Shown: piece by piece, positions 56,040 to 64,000 of the stretch
Layout of the letters: every line of letters begins with the position of its first letter
How positions within the stretch are numbered: position 1 is the first letter of the stretch
NCBI RefSeq assembly: GCF_029784165.1
Contig: NC_073695.1
Span: 142,744,462-142,808,461, forward strand
Origin: Wyeomyia smithii
Lineage: Eukaryota > Arthropoda > Insecta > Diptera > Culicidae
Direction: 5' to 3'
DNA: 64,000 nucleotides
Notes under the pieces: model-generated
The model's input: the letters and a program-made list of their open reading frames with translations, nothing else
Database searches by the model: none
Told to the model about the DNA's origin: nothing
Made by a program: the position numbers and the translations under genes

Positions 56040-58525
56040 ACATCATCCAGCCTTCTCCATCTTTAGACAAACTGAATACAATTCCGCAGGATGAGCATAG
56101 AATTCATTTTTTATATTTGCTGCAGATTTACGCTTCCGGCCTTCACGAACCGTATTAGTCTTTTTTATGTTATTAATTTCCTTCGCAGCACTGTCCTTCA
56201 ACAGTTTTTTGCGGTACGGTGATGATGTCAATTCTTCACTTTGTTCCGATTTAGGCGTTCGGCGCCTTATCATGTTCTTCTTCGGTACTGGTACTTTTAT
56301 GGCAGGTGGCTTGTCGAATCCCTTCAACTCACCTTCAGTTGGAACCCGATTATAATCCCAACGCCTCGACTCTTCCTCGTTAGAATGTTGATTCTCGTTC
56401 GCTGTAACCGGTGTAAGTGAGATCTGGAATCTGGATGAGTTTTTTTCGATATTTTCATTATTTGCAACCAAGGAGTAGACAACTATGTTTCCGTTCTTGT
56501 CAATACTGTAATTAACTGTTGGGTCTAGAACAAGCAGATCTGTGTCAAAATTAAACGCTTCTTGCTCAGCTGCAGTAGGCACGCTATTATAATTCGAGCA
56601 GGGTGTTTCCAATGTGATTTTTTTTCCTGCGGCACAGAGAGAACGACATGCTCACCAGGGTTTGTTTCGGTACTCTGGTCTTCAGAAATTATTGTTTGTG
56701 CAACTATATCTCTATTATCATCTATTATGTAGTAAACATTTGGATCGACACAGAGAAACTCCGACAGGTCAATCGGTTGATCAGTGCTTTCAACGTTGGC
56801 ATAATCTGTTTTGCAGAAAAAAAAGTTTTAGTGTAAAACAAGTTCATGTTAAAACATACAAATAACATATTCAAATTACTTTTAAATGGCTCATAGACGG
56901 TTTGACTCAAAGGTTGCGTAAAATCTTCGGAATTCACATAGCCATCGAGTTTCTGTGCATCAATGGTTAAATCAATGGATGGTCGACGTCGTTGGAGGGA
57001 TCTGAATTGAGAAAGTCATTGGCTTATTATATTACGTTTGGATGTCTTATTGATGAATTAATTTACTGTTACTTACTTCCCGATGTCTTATCAATGCTTT
57101 GGTCGATTGGTTCTGTAAAATGCATAGAGCCATCGAAGTCTTGTGCATCAACGTTCAGGTCATTGTAATTGCCTGGATGGTTATCTACGACGTCGTTGAA
57201 AGGATTTGCAATCAGGAAATCAGAAGCTTCATAATCCTTAGCTGTAAAAATGTGCCGATTATAAGGGCTTATGCCGGTGGCTTGGAAACCGTTTTTGGCT
57301 GTTGAAATCAACGCGCTAGCGGAGTATGCACTATTTATTAATGCGGCAACATTAAAAATTGTGACCGTTTTTCCTATGTTTTCCTTTTGGAACTCGAGGG
57401 CTTTATTATAGCTCGACTTAAGTGGACTCATGAATGCCACGTCTATGCGAAGTGTGAGGCGGTATGTAAAGGATCCGAACGTGCTCCTTTTCCGCCTTCT
57501 CAAGCACTTCCACATTCTTAGTATGGCTAGAATGTCCATCGAGGATTAAATGTACCGAAGATTTTTCCGTCGGTTTCGTTTTTGCAACAAAATGGTCAAA
57601 CCACGTTGAGAACGTGTGTGTTGTGCTCCAAACACTCTCGTTACATGCAAATATCGATCCTTCAGGTGCGCCCACCTTCAAAGCCTCATTCATTCGTTTT
57701 CGCGGAAAAATTCTCATCGGAGGAATATACTCTCCTGTAGCGGACATGGCCATTACGGCTGTAGTATTTATTCCTCGCTCTGCAGAAACTGCTCCTGCTA
57801 CTTGCCGTGCACCTTTCTTTGCCAAAACTTTGCATTTATTTGTTAGAACCTATGAAAACGAAATAAGTTCTAACACTATCTGCCACCCAAATTCTTAATA
57901 ATTAACTAGATACTCACGGTACTGAAACCAGTCTCATCCGCGTTCCATCTCCAATTCAGGGGGAACTGATCGCTTCCATTAATCTCCTGGAGTAGATCGA
58001 AAAAGCGATCAACACTGGATCGATTGAATACCTTCAATCGAGCAAGAGATGTTGGCTCTGGAGATCTAAGGGAAATTTCCGGATGTCTCTTCAGAAACCC
58101 CACCAGCCAATTAAGCCCCGCGAGTTCTTTCTTCCGGAAAAAGGGATGATTTTTTTTTCCGCTAGTTGAAATGCTAAGCTTCGCAGTTCCTCTCGTGTCA
58201 CTACCAGGCCGTGAATATTCATTTTCATAATATGTTCAACTAATTCGTCTTCCTGAACAGTATTGAACACAGGAGAAATACTTCCGAGTGTTGAAAAAGT
58301 TGGGAAACGTACACTTTCAAAGCAGTCGTTGCTAAGATACCGCGTCAAAGTTCTCCTAGGAATTTTGTAGGCTTTTGAAGCTTGCCTCTTCGACAGCCCC
58401 GTTCGCACCGCCTTCATGGCTGCCGCAAGTGCAGCCTCCGTCCAAATCCGCCAGTCGGTTTTCCTCACGTACTTACGTGGCTTTGAAGCTGGTTTTTCAG
58501 GAGCAAAGCACAACTAAACTAACAT
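56040..58525 (-). pseudogene. pogo-like transposase, at least four exons, multiply disrupted
   Basis: ATG 58525 is followed by a TAG at codon 4. Exon 1 (to 57918): HTH SKRQASKAYKIPRRTLTRYL, then WNADETGFSTV with the first Asp; a 1-bp shift near 58125 breaks it. Intron 57917-57850. Exon 2: second Asp in LILDGHSSHTKN, but about 14 bp lost near 57441-57447 remove the RLQPL part before the third Asp. Intron 57072-57002. Exon 3 57001-56880. Intron 56879-56806. Exon 4 has a poly-A frameshift near 56627, and one near 56041 precedes a C-terminal Cys/His cluster (CVQCKTWFHSEC). The C-terminal half repeats an acidic FLCVDPNVYYIIDDN / LLVLDPTVNYSIDKN unit. Catalytically dead. Confidence 0.75.
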
Positions 58526-59040
58526 TGCGTATTGAACTGCGAACGTTTTGACAATTGTGATGCGCGTGTTACCTTTGAACGAATGTATTGCTGCACCCAG
58601 AGCTACTAGATCAGCAACTGTTTTTATCAGTATAAACGTTTTGTTTAGTAAAATGGGGCGCATTTTGACCCGCCTCGAGTAGTTTGATATAAATCGTTCT
58701 AATTATTAAAAAATTAATTAGATCAAGTAATTTTGCGTTGGCTACTGAACACCAAGACTTTGTTTCATAAGAAGAGTAATTTACAGATACGTAATAATGT
58801 TAACTGGTAGCGTAATGTCTCATGGAAAGAATTGTCAAAATTGTAAGAAATAGGCCTCAAAATAAAATTTCGAATTTTCATTGGATTTATATAACATAGA
58901 ATGTTTATATCATCCACACGTGTCAAAAATGAGATATAGAAGCGATTGGCACCTGAATTATTGTTAAAAAATGCATATTTTTCTTATTATCACAGTGGGG
59001 CATTTTGCCCCGACTGGGTATTTTATCCACAGTTCCCCTA

Positions 59041-60640
59041 TTACTGCTGAAGTTTTCTCATACCGTATAGTGTGTAGTGTAGCCCGTATTTTATTATACC
59101 AGTATCACTCTCGCATTTCTTATATGGAGTAATCACTCCTATATTCATCTCAGTACCTATATTCATCTCATCACGCCTTTTTGATCAATTTATCGTCAAA
59201 TTTTATCATATTTTCAACGTAAAAATTTCAACCACTTTACAAAATCGAGAAGCAAATAGATTTACTTTCAAAATTTGTAAATTGGACAAATGAGAGAAAT
59301 AAGATGAATATAGGTGAACCTAGCTGTTGTGATGAATAATGGAGCGATTACCCTATTACTGAAAAACGTAAAGGCAACACCCTCTCGTGATGAAAAATAT
59401 AACACTTGGCGCTGTTGTAAAGATAATGATGATGGATTGCAAGCATCCTTTTACCCTCCAAGATTTTATTTGTAGTGAGCTTTCAAAGATCATTGGAACA
59501 AGATATGTGACATCCAGCTTCTGCATACATTTTGGACACGACCACCTTAACGACGTTTAGTGCTGCCATCTTATGACTTAAGTGCGCATAAAACTGTGAA
59601 TATAAGCAAAAACACCATATCAAGAAGACTGGGAAATTGAGCAACACTTTTGGCAGCGCAGTTTTTCGAATAAAGGTAGAACTGACGCATGCTAGTATGT
59701 GTGCTATCGATGCGAGTGCAATCCTAATGCACAGGCAGGACTATCACATACGCACACAATGTCTTCACAAGCTTCCAACTTTAATAGATAGCGTGCGCTG
59801 TTTGATTTGACGCTTGTAACTTGTATGGGATTAATGCAGAGATGCCAGTCTTCTTGATATGATGTTTTTGTTAATAGCAAGCTCAGGTTATCGTAAATAG
59901 TCCGCCAGATGAAAATAAAAATTAAAAGACAGCACCATAGAAGTATATTGAAAGTTGGAGCACCTCACAAGGATATTGAAAAAAATGCATTCATATCATG
60001 ACCTTGTCGTCATCGTCAAATTAACAGTGAACAACTTAGTGCAAATTTCGATCACACGCAGCGACATTCGTGTCCTCTGCATACTACAAGAGTCACGTAT
60101 CCTGCTCTAGTCATCTTTTGAGTTATCACGTATCCGCGTAATTGGAAAATTTAAATATATAGGAGCAAGATCTTGGAAGATGGGACTCTCAAGAAACTGG
60201 AGACAAGCTGCTACGGACCGATGACGTTGGCGTAACATTGTAACGCAGGTGAAATACTGAGGAATATTTTACCAAGAAAGTAAGTAAATACATAGGTTTT
60301 TTCACAGACAAACCGACGTGCCGCTCGATGACGATTTCATCGTCCAGAAAAATTATAAAATCTTTTTAGTAGGCAGTAATATCACCGGTGTCGCTACAAG
60401 CAATCGTACACACTCATGAGCAAAGACAAAAACCGTCAGTTATACCGTTGATGTCGCTATAGGCTAGGGTAAAAGACGTTTTATGAAAATTAGTTAGGGG
60501 GCAGTAAGCAGGGGCGTATTAACGCGAAGACGAAGCAGGCGGTCGCCTGCTCATCAAACATCGGAAGGCGCCAATGAGTGGACAAAATATTCAAAAAAAT
60601 AAAAATCGAATTATAATAATGATTTGAATATTCCGTAGTT
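59041..60640. other. Non-coding region with a possible 235-bp MITE
   Basis: Around 59126-59360 the sequence TAATCACTCC ... ATATTCATCT is mirrored by AGATGAATAT ... GGAGCGATTA, suggesting a small inverted-repeat element. CAGGGGCGTATTAACG near 60509 resembles a hAT-type end but has no visible partner. Otherwise nothing recognised. Confidence 0.35.
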
Positions 60641-61736
60641 TTTTGCCTTTCTCCTAGAAAGGTATAGCAATCACTTGCAAAACCGAAAGTATAAAAGTGC
60701 TCCAAAGGGCCGAATAGCATATATCACTCGACTCAGCTCGACGAGCTGAGTATTTTCTGTATGTGTGTGTGTGTGTAAGTGCAGATTTTTATTCTCACTC
60801 ACTTTTTTCAGAGATGGCTGGACCGATTTTCATGAAATTAATTGCAAATGAAAGGTCTTGTTGTCCCATAAGACCCTATTGAATTTTATTGTAATCGAAT
60901 TTTTGGTTTAGAGGTTATGTATCAAAATGTAAAAATCATGAAACATCATGATTTGAACAAAATCGGTTCTAAATGAACGGGCTACCTGAAATACTCTTAA
61001 CTTTTGAATTTTATAAGAATTGAACATGTAGTTCAAAAGTAATGAAAAGAAACGTGTTCTGGAGACTGTTTAATCTCACTCATGTTTCTCAGAGATGGCT
61101 GGACCGATTTTCATAATATCAGTGTCATATTGAAGGTCTAGTTGCCCCATAAGACCCTATTGATTTGTTTTGCAATCGGACCATTACTTTGCCTGTTATG
61201 TTTAAAAGCTGGATTTCACAGCTCCGAATAGGAACATATCTCGAAGACTACTTGGACGCACTCACTTTGCTCAGAGATGGCTGATCCGATTTCCACAAAA
61301 TTAGTGTCAAATAATAAGTCTAGCTGTCTCATAATACCCTATTGAAATTTCTTGTAATCGAACTGTAGCTTCGTCAGTAATGTACCGAAATCTGAAAATC
61401 TCGAAACTTTATTATCTCAGAAACTACACTGGCGATTTGATCAATATTATTATCAGATGAGCGGGCTAGTTAAGGGTTAACTGATGAATTATGATTGAAC
61501 ACGTGGTTTCAAAGTTTGGCTGCCCTATACGTTCCCATTTCATTTGATTATAATCGAACTTAAGCAACCGTTATGTATTAAATGTTAATAAAACAACGAA
61601 AGTCTATTATCTCAAAGATTACATGACTTATTTGAACATAACTAGTGTCATACGAACGAGTCATCTCTCAAACGTACAAATAACAAACTTCGTAACAATT
61701 TGATATGCGGCTTAAAAGTTATGAAAAAAAAAAACT
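60641..61736 (+). repeat. CTCAGAGATGG repeat, copy 4, most complete 5' end
   Basis: Starts TTTTGCCTTTCTCCTAGAAAGG, then CACTCGACTCAGCTCGACGAG, TTTTCTGTATG and a short (TG)n. CTCAGAGATGG-type units follow near 60808, 61090 and 61270. This copy shows the part upstream of (TG)n that the others lack or have split. Confidence 0.75.
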
Positions 61737-61860
61737 AAATTAATCCACCTAGCGGTAAGACCCAGCGTTTCTCGTTCAAACTTTTATTTGTAAAAATAGA
61801 TTTATATGAACGCTTCAATCCAATAAATGTATATTCACTTTTTAGGTTCTAAAATATAGA
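61737..61860 (-). repeat. Terminal unit of the CTCAGAGATGG repeat, inverted relative to copy 4
   Basis: CCACCTAGCGGTAAGACCC followed by TTTCTCGTTC and GAACGCTTCAATCCAATAAA, which is the reverse complement of 42010-42140. In copies 1 to 3 this unit has the same orientation as the repeat. Confidence 0.65.
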
Positions 61861-61869
61861 TGTTGTAGT

Positions 61870-62508
61870 CTATACATATAAAAATGCAGTCTGGTCTGTC
61901 TGTTTGATCCGAACCGATCGACGTGAAAATTTGTATGTAGGGGTTTTTGGTGCCGATAAAGGTTCCTATGTAGTTTTAGACCCCTCCCTCTTTTGGAAGG
62001 GAGAAGTCCATTACAAATGACACATAAATTTCTACACAACTCAAGAACAAATCAAGCGAATGAAACCGAATTTGGCATGTGGATGTTTTATAGGGTAACA
62101 AATATGTCTATAATAGTTGGACGCCCCTTTCTTTTCTGGAAGGGAGGGGTTCCATACAAATGAAACACAAATTTCTGCACATCTCAAGAACTAATCAACT
62201 AAAAGGAACCAAATTTGGCAGGTAACTGTTTTTAGTGGTAAAAATATGCCCATAATGTTTCGACACCCCTCCTTCTTTTGGTAGGGAGGGGTGCAATACA
62301 AATGAAACACAAATTTCTGCACATCTCAAGAACTAATCGAGTAAATGGAACCAATTTTAGCATATGAATGTTTTTAGGGGTAACAAATATGTCTATAAAG
62401 GTTCGACACCCCTCCCTTTTGTGGACAAATTTCTGCACATCTCGCGAACTACTCAACTAAATGGAACCATATTTGGCAGGTGAATGTTTTTAGTGGTAAC
62501 TAATATGT
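61870..62508 (+). repeat. Tandem repeat, about 125-bp units, Helitron-like left end
   Basis: Four to five units share CACCCCTCC(C)TTCTTTTGG, GGGAGGGGT, CATACAAATGAAACACAAA, TTTCTGCACATCTC and a GGTAACAAATATG variant. The left edge reads TCTATACATATAAAAATG, which resembles the TC-starting 5' end of insect Helitrons. The class is an inference. Confidence 0.55.
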
Positions 62509-63139
62509 AGCCGCCCCTGGTCGATCCCTAGCTTGCAGGCAGCATAAGCGCCAATCCGAAACGGAGACTGCCCACCTAGATTAGTTGTGCCCGGTTGAGA
62601 CTCCCCGAAAGGGTCGTTCCAAAGAATATACCAAAAAAAGGAATTAGGATCAGACCAGATGGCTACACTAAATCCGGTCACCAAAAAAGGGTGGACACCC
62701 TTTTATCCTCCAGCAGAAATCTTCAACACCGCATATTCTCTCAGAGAGTTTGCGGTAAGAAACCACCCGCACAAGAATTTCTCATCACGGGTAATGTCGC
62801 TATTTACCACCAGGTATCGCACACACTCTGGAAGTAAAGCTTTGCCGATCGTTCAAATTCCGCCACGCGGAAGACGAAATTACTCTAAACGGAAAACCAA
62901 CCAGAATGACGTAAAACACTAGAACCGGACTAAACCTTGCGGAAGCAGTACATGAACGAATCTACAACATTATTTGCGTGAAACAAACTCAATATATTAC
63001 GACGGAAGAACAGGTTTGTATTTAAATCTAACAAGCATGCTTTTATATTATAATTTCCATTGTATGTGTGTAACTTATCATCTAGGCTAAGCTCCTATTG
63101 TGTGCGTTTTTTTTCTCTCCCTATTTCTAGTGCTTATTG
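62509..63139. other. Non-coding region with one unrecognised open frame
   Basis: An ATG-led frame of 87 codons at 62659-62922 (MATLNPVTKKGWTPFYPPAE, ending in a basic RGRRNYSKRKTNQ tail) has no motif I recognise. It could be a retroelement fragment. Confidence 0.25.
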
Positions 63140-63934
63140 ACCCATGTGCCTCAAGTTTCGATCAGCTGCTCCAGAATGGATATATGCAGTGACGTCCTGC
63201 GGTGCGAGCAAATGGCTAGCTACCCGGGATTTAGATTTGTTTAGTGGGGCGATCAAAAATTCTGAAACGCGTGCACGCTATTTCGGCCTCCACTCAACTG
63301 CAAAAATCATGGGCGCGGTTTCGATACCGGCCAGTGCGACTAATAGTCGATTATTCGAATATCACAATTAAATTGTGGGGTCCTTCTTGGACGCGCTCAC
63401 TGCTCTCGAGAGTAAATTGGAACGACTCACCAATAGGGACCTTTGTCTGTCCGATGCTGGTCACGTGGGCAGATTTGTGGCGATCTGCGATTGTCCCGCG
63501 CGATGAAACGGCTGCCGGGAAAAAGTTCGTCCTGGGGAAGAACGGTACGCGTTGCGTCTTTCGCTGTCCTGCTCTCGCTCGTTCGGCTGTGGGTGAGAGT
63601 GCGCAGCCTTGTGGCTTCTCTGCTTCGCACACTTTTTATACGCACTCTTTGCAATAAATTTAAATGTCTCACTGCACTTTAACTAGCTTAATACAAATTA
63701 ACTAGAACACGCGGACAACAGACTTTCAACGCGACACTTCCAAATTGCTTAACGATCTAGGACGAAATGAACGATCATTATTAGTCCTCAGATCTGGGAA
63801 TGTGATTTCGTACGAATTTACAAGAAGTACGTAATTTCCCGCAAATCTCGTCGGGAATATTCGGAAATCTACAATTCTGCTGGTTGTTTCATTTTGGCTG
63901 CCGTCATTAGGCCCTATCTGTCACTCTCCAACAA
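63140..63934 (-). repeat. Possible LTR or LTR-retroelement 5' end
   Basis: The minus strand begins TGTTGGAGAGTGACAG at 63934, a style common in BEL/Pao LTRs, and has a TATAAAAAG box near 63635 followed by GC-richer sequence. No matching second LTR, primer-binding site or TSD is resolved within the window, so this is tentative. Confidence 0.25.
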
Positions 63935-64000
63935 TTTTTTGGCAATTCTATATGGGAACTATTCGGGTTTTCTCAACCGCCTAATCTAGAGATGCACATT

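Larger units (their letters stand above)
55041..59038 (-). mobile_element. pogo-like DNA transposon, TA TSD, complete ends
   Basis: Ends GGGGAACTG (55041) and CAGTTCCCC (59038) are inverted and flanked by TA on both sides (55039-55040, 59039-59040). Subterminal GGGGCAAGATGCCC on the left and GGGGCATTTTGCCCC on the right give a second inverted element, and variants (GGGGTAAAATGC, GGGGCGCATTTTGACCC) recur inside both ends. About 4.0 kb, one multi-exon transposase gene, and a SINE near the left end. TA duplication and the DDE_1-type protein put it in the Tc1/mariner superfamily, pogo group. Confidence 0.85.

Noticed and set aside
60509..60560. hAT-type terminus CAGGGGCGTATTAACG
   Set aside because: No inverted partner or 8-bp duplication seen within several kilobases.
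62659..62922. Possible host gene exon
   Set aside because: Only 87 codons, no recognised motif, no splice support; kept only as an unrecognised frame inside non-coding sequence.

Overview
The window looks like repeat-rich, non-coding insect chromosome, most probably from a mosquito. The basis is family knowledge plus what is visible: I-like, R1-like, Jockey-like and Penelope-like retroelements, a BEL/Pao gag remnant, a pogo-like transposon, tRNA-derived SINEs, short GT-AG introns of 54-77 bp, and a dispersed repeat built on (TG)n followed by CTCAGAGATGG. I found no convincing host gene, rRNA gene or functional tRNA gene. Nearly all the coding sequence belongs to mobile elements, and nearly all of it is broken.

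Layout. 1-11.6 kb: a CTCAGAGATGG repeat, GGCAGAATCACGA minisatellites around a GC-rich island, a decayed LINE with a (TA)n tract inside its endonuclease, two SINEs with target-site duplications (TSDs), a Jockey-like ORF1 remnant, and a second CTCAGAGATGG repeat holding a TA-flanked MITE. 11.6-19.1 kb: a minus-strand LINE (called LINE-3 here) whose 5' UTR is split by a 5.1-kb Penelope-like element made of two head-to-head units. 19.1-29.2 kb: five (TA)n arrays, a hAT-like DNA transposon and LINE-3 fragments, arranged as an 8.8-kb palindrome centred on a 382-bp (TA)n. 30.0-35.7 kb: a full-length I-like LINE (copy A). 36.2-42.1 kb: a hammerhead-like motif, then an R1-clade LINE sitting inside the (TG)n of a CTCAGAGATGG repeat. 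43.0-48.5 kb: a full-length I-like LINE (copy B) inserted in a BEL/Pao gag fragment. 50.0-53.8 kb: a second copy of the first LINE and a 5'-truncated I-like copy C. 55.0-59.0 kb: a complete but defective pogo-like transposon with TIRs, TA TSD and introns, carrying a SINE. 60.6-64 kb: another CTCAGAGATGG repeat, a tandem repeat of about 125 bp units, and LTR-like sequence.

The elements do not cooperate as a system; the window is a nested insertion record. Several insertions can be read base by base because the empty site can be rebuilt from the TSDs. The most unusual features are the (TA)n-centred palindrome with an unclassified hAT-like transposon in each arm, the inverted Penelope composite with hammerhead-like cores, and the repeated use of (TA)n and (TG)n tracts as insertion or junction sites.
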